Shown piece after piece: positions 20,875 through 33,530 of a stretch of DNA of 64,000 nucleotides. This stretch comes from Salticus scenicus (Eukaryota; Arthropoda; Arachnida; Araneae; Salticidae). Position numbers and translations under genes: made by a program. The stretch is from NCBI GenBank assembly GCA_963930645.1, contig OZ005653.1, positions 117,124,259 to 117,188,258 of the forward strand, in the 5' to 3' direction. Below the pieces are notes generated by a model, which was not told the DNA's origin, searched no databases, and was given only the letters and a program-made list of their open reading frames with translations. Positions within the stretch are counted from its first letter, which is position 1, and each line of letters begins with the position of its first letter.

Positions 20875-21364
20875 TATAGGGTAGTTGCTCCAGTGATTGG
20901 CATGCTCCAGTAATTGACATCTATCCCGAAATAATTAATAAATAAGAAAAATCATAAAATCATATATTTTACATATAAGAATTTTAACATTTTATGTCAA
21001 ACATTGAAGCATAGGGTGTTAATAACTGGTAAAATGAATAACTAGCATTGTCAAACACTGGAACATAGGATGATAATTACTAATAAAAGGAAGAACTTGC
21101 AGTGTCAATTACTGGAACACTGAGAGGGTGTCAAATAAAAATTCATAAAAAAAAATAATTGTTATCAAGTGTACGTATTTTAACGTATATGTGGTACATA
21201 TTTATATACATGTGTACGTGTATTTTAACGTATATGTGGTTCTGAATGTCTTTCATGCCATATGTATTAACTTAAGATTTCTAAAAATATTTTCTGATGA
21301 CTAAAACTTTAAAAACATCAGAGACTGCTCTAAAAGAGTGAATCACTGGTGCACTTACCCTATA
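20875..21364. mobile_element. TIR element, about 480 bp, TA-flanked
   Basis: The left end TATAGGGTAGTTGCTCCAGT and the inverted right end ACTGGTGCACTTACCCTATA pair over about 25 bases. Inside, the phrase CTCCAGTAATTGACA recurs in both orientations (near 20908 and 21103). The target is TA-rich so the exact duplication is ambiguous. Non-coding. Confidence 0.65.
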
Positions 21365-21428
21365 TATATATATATATATATATTTATGCCGCCTTAAACA
21401 AATATATATATATATATATATATATACG
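21361..21428. repeat. (TA)n microsatellite, two blocks
   Basis: Two TA runs separated by TTATGCCGCCTTAAACAA. They lie at the right end of the TIR element and probably provided its target. Confidence 0.9.
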
Positions 21429-21750
21429 ATATTATAAAATATTTTTATTACAGTCACCATCAATACAACTTGCATAAAATAAATAAATAAATAGAAATAA
21501 ATATAAGTAAAAGTAAAATGGTAGATTCAATGAGTTTTGAGGTGAACTTTCTCTGTTAAAAGTACTTGAAACTAAGCAACATAAATATGTAACAAGAAAA
21601 ATTATTTAAAAAACAAATCTATTTATCATTAAATATGCACATACAAAACAAATTTTTAACGAATCGAGAAATTCAGACAAATAAAATTTCTATAAATGTC
21701 TTTTTTCTTTTAGGTCGATATTTCGATAACATCATAAAGCCTACAGCTTT

Positions 21751-21755
<5 letters not shown>

Positions 21756-21784
<29 letters not shown>
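21756..21784. repeat. Poly-A run
   Basis: Nearly 30 A in a row followed by a (TTA)n stretch. No adjacent retroposon body was recognised. Confidence 0.85.
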
Positions 21785-21788
<4 letters not shown>

Positions 21789-21997
21789 TTGCCTTTTATT
21801 ATTATTATTGGAGCAAAATAACAGATGACATATTTATTTCATGACATTTTAGATATTTTTTATGTGTATTTAAACTGATAAAAATGTCACTAGTTGTTCT
21901 TTCAAAAGAGTTATCGATTTATAACTTCCTCATAAATTTATGTTCCGAATCAATGATTCAAAAAAAATTTTTTTTTCTTTCTTTCAAATATAATATA

Positions 21998-23581
21998 TCT
22001 ATATTAATAAAATCAGAGTTTTGTCTGTAAATTTGTCGGAATCGAAAACTTTTGCGATATCTTCACGTTTTACACCCCATGAAAGCCGAAAATGACTTCA
22101 GAAAATTTTGCCTGTGTGTGTGTGTGTGTGTCTGTGTTGTGTCATCGTGTCCGAATGTCGCTTTTTTTGTCCGGGCATCACTTGAGAACGGCTGGACGGA
22201 ATTCAACGACGCTTGGCAGGAATTTAGGTCTTCACCCAACTTAAAATTATATCTATCAACTTTTCAGAAATTCTCCCCCGTCCCCCCCCCCCAGGGGGTA
22301 AAAGACTAAAACACGTTTGTCCGGGCATCACTCGAGAACGGCTGGACGGAATTCAACGGCGCTTGGCAGAAACTTAGGTCTTCATCCAGCTTGAAATTAT
22401 ATCCATAGAAATTTTCAAAATTATGATTAGAGTTTAAATTGTGTGTAAAAAACGCCTGCGCATGCGCCATAAATATTTTTTCACTAAAATGCTTTGAATA
22501 AAAAAATAAAATATAAAAATAAATTTTTAAGTTAAAGACTTTTGTATTCGCGTGATTTTCACTACAAATTATGAAAAGATTGAAATGAAGTGTTGCCATC
22601 TAAGTTTCATACTTTAGTTAATTTTATAAAATCTAATTGTCGTATCAAAAAACTGTTTACACCCCAGGATTCAGAAAAATTACCTCTTTCATTTGGTACT
22701 GAATTTGTAACGATAGGTCTGATATTTCTAATTTATTTTTCCCTTTATCCGTTTTTCCGTTGCCACTTAAATTTCATACTTTAGTTATTTTTTAAAAATC
22801 TAATTGTCGCATCGATAAACTGTTTGAACCCCTGGATTCAGCAAAATCGCCCCTTTCATTAGGTATCAAATTTATAAATATAGGTCTGATATTTCTAATT
22901 TATTTTACCTTTTTTCCATTTTCAACCCAGATTCGGTATGGAACAGCTTTAGTATTGGATCCCTTTGGCAAAATTTGAAATTCGGCACCGACGTACCTCG
23001 GGCGTTTCTCGCCAAGATCTTTAATTGCACAATTGAGATAGCCAATTCAGTTCATCGTAAAAATGGCTTAAAATATTTAAAGTCACCAAAGGGTGCCCAT
23101 ACTTAAGCTGTGCTTTTTGTATTTATTTATTTATAATATTGTCTATTAAAGACTTCTTTGGTCACAAAATTTGGTGCGTAAATTGTTTGTATGCATCCGG
23201 CACTTATTGTAACTGGATTTCACGAAATTCGAAATCCCCCCCACTTCTCGGAGTCGGAAGGCAATAAACATGTGTAAAACATGTTTTCCGTTCAATTCGC
23301 TTTGAATTATCTTAGAATGGCGAATTTTCGTGTGTGGATATTGATTAAGTGTACGCATTATGTACATTAGTGGGATTTTGCAAAACTTCGAACTCACCCG
23401 CTGAGGGTGGGAAGTAAGAAGTGGGTAAGTTGTGCCGAAGACAGTGGGGACCCAGGCTCCTCACATTGGGAGCGAGAAAACCTCTACCAATCACAGCGAG
23501 AACTTAGGTTATTAATAAAGATATGGCATTTTGACAACTCATTTAAGTTTAATGTCCAGCGAAGCGGGCAAAGCCTGCTAG
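21998..23581 (+). mobile_element. Helitron-like non-autonomous element C2 (1584 bp)
   Basis: Starts A|TCTATATTAATAAAATCAGA and ends in the hairpin GCGGGCAAAGCCTGC plus CTAG|T. The interior has a TG microsatellite (22112-22130) and a directly repeated segment (22166-22250 and 22318-22400, CCGGGCATCACTTGAGAACG). Another repeat pair follows: ATTTCATACTTTAG near 22604 and 22770, each followed by a CGCATCGATAAACTG-like stretch. The last 300 bases parallel the 3' parts of C1 and C3. No protein is encoded. Confidence 0.72.
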
Positions 23582-24890
23582 TGATCAATATAAACGCTAA
23601 AGTATATGTTACTTAAAATTATAAGCAACATAAGACGTTTAAGAAGTACATTTTATTTTATTTATTAACAATATTTTTGCCTTTAACACACTATTATTTA
23701 TATTTCAATATACCTTATCTTAAATATTTCTTTTAGCTAGCATAAAACGATTTTTAATGAAAGATAGTATCGAAGGATTAATGAAATGTTTTGCATTTTT
23801 AAAATCACTACAAAATATATATTTTGATCGAAAATTGTGGTTCCAAAATAGTATTTCAAAATTTTAGTAGATCATCAGATGATAAATAAAAATATGTGTG
23901 TGTGTATGCTAAGTGTTTATTTCTCGGACAATACCAAGAAGCAAATCTTATTTCTAAATACATTACCATGTTGATTTAATTTATTAAAGTTTTACACAAG
24001 CTCATGAGCAATAAAAGGGGTTTGAGAATGTAACCACATGCGTATAGTGTTTAACAACTCACTTTAGTCTATATGTCAACCATTTGTGTAATAGATAATT
24101 ACAAACAATGTTATAAGATCTTTAACTCCAATACGTTTCTTGAACTGAGAAGCTTAGCATCATGCAGTTAAGACTTTTACTGCCTTTACAGATTAATAAA
24201 AAGTGATGTCTTTAAATAATGTGTTAAAGTACGTTTCTGAGGAATTTTGTAATGATACATTTTAAGGAGAATTAAAGTTCTGTCTATGCAAAAGTACAAC
24301 AATACAAATTTCGACTACCGTTTTTTAGATTTATCAATTCAGTACAAATGCTTGCTATTTTGTTAATTGCAAAAAAAAAATTGCATTTGTCATCTTTTAT
24401 TTCCCTGACTTAAACCCGGCTTATTTCCCTGGCTTAACAAAAAAAAAAAAAAAAAGATTAAATAGGCAACAGAATTTAATTATTAGAAAAGCCCAAATAG
24501 ATTCCAAATTATACAATAGGTACCCTTTTTCCCACTTCATTTAGCTTTAAGGGAATTCAAAAACGTTTTCTGGAATGCAGTGAATAGTATGAATTTCAAT
24601 GAAACTAATATATACTTTATAAGTAAAAAAAAAAAAAATGTATTTTCTATTGAAAATGCTGTAAATATTCATGTCTCCGAAAAGAATCGAGTTCTATGTT
24701 CGGAAACTGCTCGAAGTGCATTTCAAGTTTATGTATGTTTGCGTTAAAAATAAAGAGACGTCATAGGGTGGATTTGTTTCTTTCGTGGGAACAAAACACT
24801 AACTAGTATTACACACATTCTTATTAACATACGCTCCATCAAATTCCAAGAAGTTCTGTTCTCAAAACTAAAAAACGGGAAGTGGCCAGT
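23582..24890. other. Unassigned AT-rich sequence
   Basis: No terminal repeats, tRNA-like segments or convincing coding frame. A PDLNP-like word near 24408 is too short to call a transposase relic. Confidence 0.5.
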
Positions 24891-24892
24891 TC

Positions 24893-25065
24893 CATCCCAA
24901 GTCACGCTCGTTGGCCTAGCCATTCTAAGTTTACCAAATTTTTCGCCAAAATTCGCATAAATATAGGCTTTATTTCCTTATAAAGACACCCGTGGAGGGC
25001 ATTCCACCCAGGGTTAGGATCCTAGAACTGTTCCGCCTTAACCCACATATCCATACCACTGATAT
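24893..25065 (+). mobile_element. Partial SINE, third family
   Basis: The segment with GGCCAGTTCCATCCCAAG, CTCGTTGGCCTAGCCATT and GGCTTTATTTCCTTATAAAG parallels, in the opposite orientation, the SINE at 49225-49490 and the fragment at 53050-53185. The tRNA-like head is reduced to a weak box-B-like GTTCCATCCC. Confidence 0.5.
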
Positions 25066-26934
25066 ATGTTAACAAATACTTATGAGGAAACTTGTTTTGT
25101 GCGTATCTAAATAGATACAAAAATAAATTGATTTGAAATGAAAGTAAGCTGAATTTTAAATTGTAAAAAAAGAAAGGATTGTGAAATCTGCCTTAACATT
25201 TTTGTTTGTATTTTAAATTATGTGTCTCCGTAATTATTCAATTGATATTCAGAAAGCTCTACCATAAAATCGTTCGACTATTAACATTTGAGTATATTAA
25301 TTTAACAATATAAGAAATAATGATATCGTACAAATTATTTTGGAATTAACTCCGGCTCTCTAAAAAGCATGCTTAAAAATTTCATTAAATCCGATATTTT
25401 TAGTGAGAAATCTAATGCCCTCTTTGTAAAACTTGTTTTCAATACAATTAACTTATTGTTTTCCAATGGGGTAAAATTCAGTTATGCATGAACATATTTC
25501 TTTTTCGTATATTATGTACGTATGTTAATGAACCAATTTCAAACAAATGCTGCATTTACGTTTAAAAGTTCGTTCTTATGAAGTTTTGCTATAGCTTTTC
25601 TGAATCCGAAAGAAACTGTTTGTCTATTTGGCATGCCAAAACGTAAAATATCCTGTTAAAATATATGGGATTGCTTTTTATTGCAAAATGACCCTTGTAT
25701 CACATATAGTTTTTTTTTTACAGAGATATACTTCAAAAATATATTGCCTCAAGAAAAGTTACTAAAACCAATTTGAAGTTTGAGTATGTTGTCAGAGTTC
25801 ATGATGTTGTTTTACGTAGCTAAAATCATTTATAGTTTTCATACAGTTTTCCCTCGGATGGCTTAAAATTTGAAGACAAAGCAGCGTGTGTGTAAAATAG
25901 CTCGATTTAATTCGAAATTATTGTACATTATTATCGTACACAATGCTAATATTTATATTAATGATTTTATGTCACATTTTTCTTTTCGTTCGGCAAAGAC
26001 TAATTAACTACATGAAATCATTATGATTCGTCGTTTCTGTGAAAAATGGCATGAATTAGAATAAAATCAAGTTTTCTTTCTAATATTTACTGCAGAATTT
26101 GGAATCAATTATCTTGTCACACATATAATTTTATACTGCAAAAAATTAAATAGACTGCTATTTATAGTATTAATTAGTAGTGCGATTCATGTAATAATTT
26201 ATTTAGAATAAGTACAAAATATGATATCCATGTATAATAATAATTAGTATAAAATCCAAAATTTTATACTAAATTTTAGCAAATTCAAAATCCATTTTAT
26301 CTTTACATATTGCTGATATATTTTAAATATCACGATATCAAGCTTTTTAGGTATATCTCTATCTCAATAGATCCCAATGCATTCTTTCAGTTTATTTCTG
26401 AAAATTAGTCCTATTTATTGAAATATTTGGTTAAAACTTGAAATATAACTGTTTATAAGAGTGAACTATTATCGGCGGATGTTCTGCTTATATCCCTAGT
26501 TATGGTTTATGTACTATAATGGGATATATCACGATAATGACATAGAGAGCTAGATCAGTGTAAGCTATGATATGAACATATACTGATCAAATTCGATAGC
26601 TTACTTGCATTCACATCTTCTCTGATAATCAGTAGCATGGTAGTTTATACGAATGAATATATTCGTAATATCTTACATCAAATAAACGTTCTAAATTATA
26701 TCGATTACGTAAAATATCCGAAAGGGACGTTAAAAAATATATATATAAATAAATAAATAAGATCCACACAGATACAGTAATTTTGTTGCCCCGGCTCTGT
26801 AAACGTTTAAAGAAAACAATAAAAAACATATATTATTTAACGCTAAGTATTATAAACCTACTGAAATAATATTACTAATTAAAAGTTTTCCCTCAAGCAT
26901 GTCGTCAAAGCGACAATTATTACCAAATCATTGG
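25066..26934. other. Unassigned AT-rich sequence
   Basis: No recognisable gene or repeat boundary. Longest frames are under 70 codons and featureless. Confidence 0.5.
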
Positions 26935-26940
26935 TAAATG

Positions 26941-27664
26941 TGTGAGGTTGAGACTACAGAACGTCTCCACAGTTGTTTGAATTTAGCTGGATCCAGCAAA
27001 GTAGAAAGTGGGGACGGTTAAAATCGCTTCATCACCAGTGACTCGGCGAAAGTTGAGGTCGAGTTAGTTTTGTGTCGGCAGGGTGCTGCAATGAAAGAAT
27101 TAGATTCTGAGTGTTAGATAAATTAGAAGTGGTTTTAAAAGGATGGATTGAAATGAAGAGAAAGGAGGGTGTAGGAAGAAGTATAAAATGGAGATGGTTT
27201 TAGTAGATAGTGTGGATGTCGGAGCATATTATAGTGTGGATGCTGGAGTATTATAGTGAATCGTGGAAAGTCTTATTTTGGCGAGTATTGAGTAGTGGAG
27301 ATTTAAAGGAGTGAGGAATAAGTCGTGATGAGTATTAGTACGAGTATTTGCTAGCGCTCGTGAAAGTGAATTGCGATCTGTAGGGAATCCTCTGATCGAA
27401 AGTGAAGTTACGAGTGCAACCGTCTCTACACCTTCAATTGTTTGCTGGGATGAGATATTTAAGATTATCGAATTTAATTGTTGATACATATATTTTGATT
27501 GAGTAATACGCTGACTGAGCTAGTTTGATTGCCAGGCCACCCTCCCATTAATCTGCTCAAATAAACTCTTAGTTATTGTTAATCCAAGTCTTGTGTTCTC
27601 TTACTTATCCATTTAGTGATCTAATTAAGTAATTAATATGGAGTTTGCAGCAACGCAAACTTCA
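26941..27664 (+). mobile_element. Solo LTR (724 bp) with 6-bp target duplication
   Basis: Starts TGTGAGGTTGAG and ends CAAACTTCA, so it has the TG...CA ends of an LTR. TAAATG flanks it at 26935-26940 and 27665-27670. It carries a TATA-like AGTATAAAATGG near 27180 and a polyadenylation signal AATAAA near 27561 followed by GT-rich sequence, the layout of U3-R-U5. It has no internal region beside it. It does not resemble the LTRs of the gypsy element at 12.4 kb. The superfamily cannot be fixed from the LTR alone. Confidence 0.75.
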
Positions 27665-27670
27665 TAAATG

Positions 27671-27719
27671 TTACCAAAATCACAAAAATGATCTATAAAC
27701 TTGTCCCCGAAATTTTTCG

Positions 27720-27752
<33 letters not shown>

Positions 27753-29965
27753 ATTACACTGAAAAATTATTTTAAGAAATCAAAATCATATTTTACAAAC
27801 AGATTTCTAACTCAAATTTTCCTTGTTAGTTTAGTAAATATCATTAATAACGTGATAAATTATAGTCGACTTCTACGTCCTGTACCAGAGCTGCTTTCTC
27901 TTGAAAAGACAATTTCTTTACTCTACTCGACGTGCCTGTTTACTTATTTATACATTATTAATTTATCGTAACGCAGTTGCATTTTACATATTTAATTTAT
28001 TATTATTGCTTTCTAAATTTATTTATTTCTGAAATAAAATTTTAAAATAAATACCTGTAAATAGGACAATTAGTTTTGTACAATCAACTTATTATTTGAA
28101 CCAATGAACGAATTTTTCATACAAACTATAGAAAGTTTTATTTTCTTTATCTCAGTAAATTGTTGGTATTGTGATGTAAGATTTTCGTTAAATTATCCTT
28201 TTTTATTATTTTATTCAGTTAAAATACATGCAGGAAACCATGGATAAAGTTATTTTCTTTATTCCAATACATTGTTTTAGCTATGGAATCATTTTCCTCG
28301 TTAGTTTCGGGAAACATGGCTTTTTATTATTAAGAAGATGTTTCCTTTACAATTTGTTGTGCTACTATGCAGTATTACAATTTGATTTTATAATTGTTAT
28401 TTTTGCATTTAACATAACATATATATTCAAAACTAAATCACGTGACTGCGTTAGATATGTTTTTAAATAGTGTCATATCAGAATATTAAATCCAACAAAG
28501 TTGTAAAAAATTCCAAATTTACTAAATCTCAACAAACAAGTAAATACTTTTCCCATAAATGACTATAAAGCAAAAAGCACGACACAAACACCAACACAAA
28601 AGAGTAAAATTCAAAATAATCAACTGGAGTAACTACGTGACCGGAATATACTGACGTTTAAAGCAAAATGCCTTGATTTATATGTAGAAGAAATATTTAA
28701 AGTCAAAGCATTTTCTTTGAAATAAAGTTAATAAAGAAAAAGTTTTAAATTTACTTCATTTCTGTTATTGACTGGAGAAGCTATTTTATTTCAGAAGTTG
28801 TATGTGCGTGTGTTTCAGAATTCTAACGCTGCTATCTAAATTTAAATGTATATATATTTACACTAAAAAAAAATTCCAAAATCAATACCGTTTATTATGT
28901 TCTGTAGATTTTTTGTGTTTCAAATACTCTAAACTAACAAAATAATGAAGATGAGTTGTAAGAATTTTAAAGGTTATTTAAAAAGTGCAAAATAAATCAA
29001 ACATCATAAATAACGCATTCATAAATATTTGGAACACTTATAAAATATCTATATTATTTCACAAATTTGAGACTTTGCAATATACAGATGAATGACAAAA
29101 TAATGTGAAAACTTTCGCTTTTTTACGTTTTGCTAAATACCTTGAAAAGTTCTTTAGAAATCATCTTGAAACTTTGTTAGTGTAAAGAACATGTTATACC
29201 TCAAATTTTTCAGTAAAAGTTGTGTCATAAAAAAGAAAGGTGCAGCAGTACAAAGTTACACAAAAATCAAAATGTTTTGGATCACCCTTTAAAAGGTAAT
29301 GCTTTAAATGCGTTTTGGCTGTACCATGGAATTACGAGGACTTTTCTCATTATCTGTATAAAATTTTATGAGGCTAGCGCATATATTCATGGAGATATAA
29401 TGGTTTCTTTAAAAAATTGCAAAAATAATTTCCACTTTTTTTATTATAACACGTAGGTTCTGGGACCCATTGTAAAGCCATTTTCAGGAAATATGGCGTA
29501 CTAAATTAGACACAGCATACAGCAATTAGAATGAAAAACTTTTAAATGTCTTACGAAATACGAGCGCTTTTACTAAATAATTGTTAACTACGCATGCGCA
29601 AGCTTTATAAAAATTTCATTTGCATAATTTAATAACCAAAGGTATTGAGCCACTTATATGAAAACCCCAAACAATTACCATGTACATTCAAAACGTGTAA
29701 ATCCGTCAAAAATTCGAGGTCGAAATTTTTTACGAATCTAATATTTTCTTGTATTAAATACAGAAGAAGGTAAAAAAAAAAAAAAAAAGATGAAGAAGAA
29801 TTAATTCATTACAATAATACTATGCATGAGCTTTTATACATTTATGTAAACTAGTAAAACTATTGCACTCTAATTTTGCATTGGTTCAATTAAATGATGA
29901 ATTGTTTCGAATTAAGAGCCTTGTTCTTGAAATTCAATATTCTCAAACATTTTTAACTCTCTTGA
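27671..29965. other. Unassigned AT-rich sequence
   Basis: Poly-T at 27720-27748. An 80-codon hydrophobic frame at 28228-28470 has no recognisable domain. A single diverged AAAACGTGTAAAT repeat core lies at 29685-29760. Confidence 0.5.
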
Positions 29966-29969
29966 AGAC

Positions 29970-30682
29970 ATAGATAGATAGCGAGATTCATCGGAGAAAA
30001 CAATTTGTTGCCACTGGACACGCCACGTGCTATGTTGCTGAGCCCACTGAAGTCGGAGGCGTCTGTGATTTAGCTAGTGGGGAGTCCTGCGTAGAGGAAC
30101 CCTTGCACGCAGTTCATGCTGAAGCAAACGGCGACTAACTGTGGAGCTAGACAACAAAGCACCATTAGCCATGCTCCAACGTTGTGCTAACATACGAGAA
30201 GACGCTGTACGGTCCGTCAGAGCCATGCGGATGTCGTCTCATGTTGTTCTATTGCGTGCTCCACTGCCAGGTTTTCGGCTTGTTTGATCTCCTCTGTCCA
30301 TTTCTTCCAAACACACATCACTGTTGTGGCATTACAATGCGTGCGGGCTGCGATTTCTCGATACGAAAATCCACCCTCTCGATGTGGTCTCGTACGAACT
30401 CCGTTCTTTGTTGGTATGGCACCCTCCGCTTTTGACGAGGCTTATTGACCACCAATGAAACATTTACTCAGACAGAGGATGATACACAGATTTCAACGTG
30501 CCTTTACAGTCCTTTATATACCTGGAACAAGCGACTGATAACGAGTTGTTTCTCGTTCCCCGCATGCACAATCACTTTGTAATTCTAATCATTTGCATGA
30601 CTTGCCTCACTTACATTTCCTGTAAGTTTGGTTCAGTATGCATAATCCCTTCATGGTGCTGCAATTTTCACCAACATGAGTG
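29970..30682 (-). mobile_element. Truncated Tc1-like DNA transposon
   Basis: The minus-strand left end reads CACTCATGTTGGTGAAAATT then GCAGCACCATGAAGGG, closely parallel to the TIR of the Tc1 element at 36363-37710, followed by a leader with a TATATAAAGGA promoter-like word. The coding part stops abruptly just after the first catalytic motif, near 29980, so the right half and second TIR are lost. Confidence 0.75.
29975..30447 (-). pseudogene. Tc1-like transposase, N-terminal part, frameshifted
   Basis: Minus-strand translation gives the paired helix-turn-helix region in pieces: PRQKRRVPYQQRTEF, then after a frame change YREIAARTHCNATTVM and WKKWTEE, then ALTDRTASSRMLAQRWSMAN, and finally QWQQIVFSDESRY. 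The last contains the first catalytic Asp (FSDES). At least two frameshifts and in-frame stops (for example just before LNHRRLRLQW) break it. The catalytic second half is missing. It would have cut and pasted the element when intact. Confidence 0.8.
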
Positions 30683-30689
30683 TTGTAGA

Positions 30690-32146
30690 ATTAAAGTACT
30701 ATGACTTTTTTATTCATGTTGCGTTTTGGGTTTTTAAAACATTATGATGTAAATATTATTATGAAAAAGATTATGCTATTATTTAAAAATTAATATTATA
30801 ATTGGGTTTTAAGTAATATAAATTGATATGAGAGATAAATAAGCAAAAAATTAATAAATTTGAATAACTTATTAATTTTGTTTATTTGTAAATATCGATT
30901 GCTAGGCTCGAATTTCACCCAATTAATTTGCCATTAAAAAGAAAAAAAAGTAAATAACGGGACAATTGAATCGGTGTGTGCAGAAAGGGTTCAGTCATTT
31001 TTTTTTTTTTTTTTTTTTTCAAAATGGAGATAGCGGTGAGTTAAGATTGTTTCATGGTGCACCCATCAATGTGCACATAAAGACTCTAATAATTAGTTAG
31101 ACTCATTGTAATGATTAGTTAAAGTGAGACAGAGGGGACCAATTTTTTTGTTGGGGGGAAAAATCGGCTTTAACCCTGGACGGAAGCATTTGTTGCTGAC
31201 AATAGACTCTGGTGTCTACTAGATGGTCGCACTGAAGAACGATTTTAGCATTCAATAAATTTTTTCTTCATTTTAACAATGCTTGTTGTCTTATGTAAGT
31301 GCTGTAATAGTATGAGCTTGTTTAGTAGTTTTCTAGTGAAAATATAGCTAGATCCAAGATATTTCATTTTTATTTGATTATTTCCAAAGTGTACTAACAG
31401 AAATTGAAAAGATTCGCTTGTTCTGCGACAATTGCAGGGGGCAAAATAAAAATCACGGTTTCGGACCGTTTTACTGAAATAGAACAACCTCTTTCTAATC
31501 AAGGGTCATTAATATCTTTTGTGAAATAAGGATTTATGCGCTAATCAAGAAGAATTTTAGATCTCATGATCTCATGGAATGGAAGATGTTGCTGTATTGA
31601 ATAAGACTAACTACACACAGGAAATTTTTTTATGTGAGAATGATTGTTGCTAATAAAGTGATGCACTTGAAATGCTGGTGGAAAAAATATTATAAAAAGA
31701 CCTGTATATCTGAAGAAACATCTTTTTCGGAAACTTAATAGAGAATAGGAGATTCATTTTGTGATAAATTCCATAATGCACTTTAAAAACAGCAAGAAAA
31801 GTAAAGGATGTGTGATTGCCAGTCAATTCATTCATGGTATTGTGTGTTATACTTTTTGGCTAAGACATGCCGGCAAACCTACCCCAAAAAAAGCCTATTC
31901 TTATTTAAGAGTTTCCATTAAATCAGCTCCGATAAAAGATATAACTAAGTTATTTCTTTACGTTCCGGAAGAATATCAACAATTTCGCAAACAAATAGTT
32001 GGCTATTGACTTATCTGTAGTGGGAATGTCGATGATTAACATAATATTTCAGCAATTAATTGAAAGATATATGTATAAAACTCTTTTCACTTTTACGTAC
32101 AAATATGTTAAATAAAGGTTTCAGTCTTTGAAATTTTAATAACATA
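30690..32146. other. Unassigned AT-rich sequence
   Basis: Poly-T at 31000-31019. The 82-codon frame at 31761-32009 has a plausible composition but no domain I know; it ends 140 bases before the pogo-like element. No repeat boundary seen. Confidence 0.45.
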
Positions 32147-32534
32147 CAGGGGAGACCCGTGTACATCGGGCCACCCCACTTTATTTGAATAATATTTACT
32201 TTTAAGTTTTAATACTTAAATAAACGAGTAACAACACCAATTGCTACTTTTACAACTACTTTGGAAGTTTTGAGGAGAGAGTTTTGACAAGTTACATTTA
32301 GAAAACAAATTTACATGGTTTGAAGTAAAATTTTGCAGCTCATCTCTTTTGCTATTTTACAAAGGAAAGCCAAATATTTTTCTTTTATTTCTAGTATACA
32401 ATTTTGCTTGTTATATTGAGTAATAAATGAGATATTTAATTAGTCGTCTCTGCATGTGGATTTTTTAGTGGAAAGCATTTTGAATGAAGTTACCAAAACT
32501 TGTACCTAGGGCCACATAGCTGCCTTGTAGCTGG

Positions 32535-33107
32535 GGCTAGTGTGTTTGGACCTTTTAACACTTTCGCGACCGCATATTTTTGTCTTTTTGACAGTAAGGT
32601 CCACCTGTGGGCGTGTTTCTCATAAGTTACAATTTTTCAAAACAAAATTTTCCGTATTCACATTAATATTACAAATTGGATATGCGTTATGATCGTACTC
32701 TCTCTAATCAAAGTACTTGCATCCATAGTATACTGACTGTACAAATATGAATATTGTGTATATTTTTTAGAAACAAATAACATATAAATTGCAAAAGAAA
32801 CGCCCACTGGTGGAGTTTCATATTTTCAAATGGCGTGAATCTACGTCAGCGGTCGCGAAAGTGTTAAGAAACACAGTACAGCCTATAGTAATTGGATGCT
32901 GGCAAACCCTGGCAAACCAATCACTATATATGACGTTGCTGAAAATGTTGGCAAGTCCTATCCGTCGGCCTTTACTCCTGTAAACATTCTATCAGGCTTT
33001 CGTGTATCCGGCATATGGCCAATGAATCAAAACACATTCACTGTGGATGAATATTTAAGTTCAAATGTGACTGAAAGACAAGATCCCTCCATAAATAAAA
33101 AAAAATA
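32535..33107 (+). pseudogene. DDE_1 (pogo/jerky-type) transposase C-terminal relic, split by a MITE
   Basis: Before the inserted element the frame reads ASVFGP; directly after it the same protein continues through YSNWMLANPGKPITIYDVAE and FTPVNILSGFRVSGIWPMNQ to a stop at 33108. SGFRVSGIWPMN is the conserved segment downstream of the catalytic core in this family. All upstream catalytic sequence is unrecognisable, so it cannot be active. The MITE (32559-32863) sits between the two parts at a TTAA. Removing the insert and one TTAA would leave the frame open across the junction, so the insertion hit an element that was then less decayed. Confidence 0.78.
32559..32863. mobile_element. MITE with TTAA target duplication, 305 bp
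   Basis: Perfect 15-bp TIRs CACTTTCGCGACCGC at 32559-32573 and 32849-32863 (inverted), each bordered by TTAA (32555-32558 and 32864-32867). A second inverted pair lies further in, TCCACCTGTGGGCG against CGCCCACTGGTGGA, so the ends fold over about 60 bases. TTAA is the target of piggyBac-type transposases, which I infer mobilised it. Non-coding. Confidence 0.88.
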
Positions 33108-33319
33108 AAAATAAAAGATTTTCCAGGAAGAAAGTGAACCAACAATGACAGAACTGGATGTTTCTGTTTCGTGTCCTGTTGAAATTTCGAAACCTTCAAC
33201 ATCTAACATCTTTTCGTGTGTCATGTTTTAACAGGTACGAACCTAAGCAAAACCTTTACCTAAAGCAAAACCTCCCAAATCAAAGAAAATATGTCACTGA
33301 AAACCAGAGAGATCTAGAA

Positions 33320-33530
33320 ATCCAAGAGGCACTGCAGAAAAAAAAAAGAAATTGAAGAAAAAAACCCTTCGCTTAGAAACCTCCCACATCAAAGAAAATA
33401 TATCACTGAAAACCAGAGATATCTAGAAAGCCAAGAGACACACCAGAAAAAAAAAGAAATTGAAGGAAAAAAAAACCTTCTCTTAGAATATCCCAAAGAA
33501 AAAAAAAAAAAAAAAGAAAAAAAAAAGTGA
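33320..33530. repeat. Imperfect tandem duplication of about 105 bp, purine-rich
   Basis: Segments beginning CAAAGAAAATATGTCACTGA (near 33280) and CAAAGAAAATATATCACTGA (near 33385) are near copies, each ending in a CAGAAAAAAAAAG-type run, followed by a long A-rich stretch. They lie within the 3' untranslated side of the pogo-like element. Confidence 0.65.

Noticed and set aside
21635..21844. Lysine-rich 69-codon ORF
   Set aside because: It is a translation of a poly-A run with random flanks.
24360..24440. PDLNP-like word that could belong to a mariner transposase
   Set aside because: Six residues only; flanking frames show no other transposase motif and no TIR was found.
28228..28470. Hydrophobic 80-codon ORF as a membrane protein
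   Set aside because: T-rich DNA gives hydrophobic translations by chance; no conserved feature seen.
31761..32009. 82-codon ORF as a small host gene
   Set aside because: No domain, no start context, and similar-length frames occur by chance in this window.
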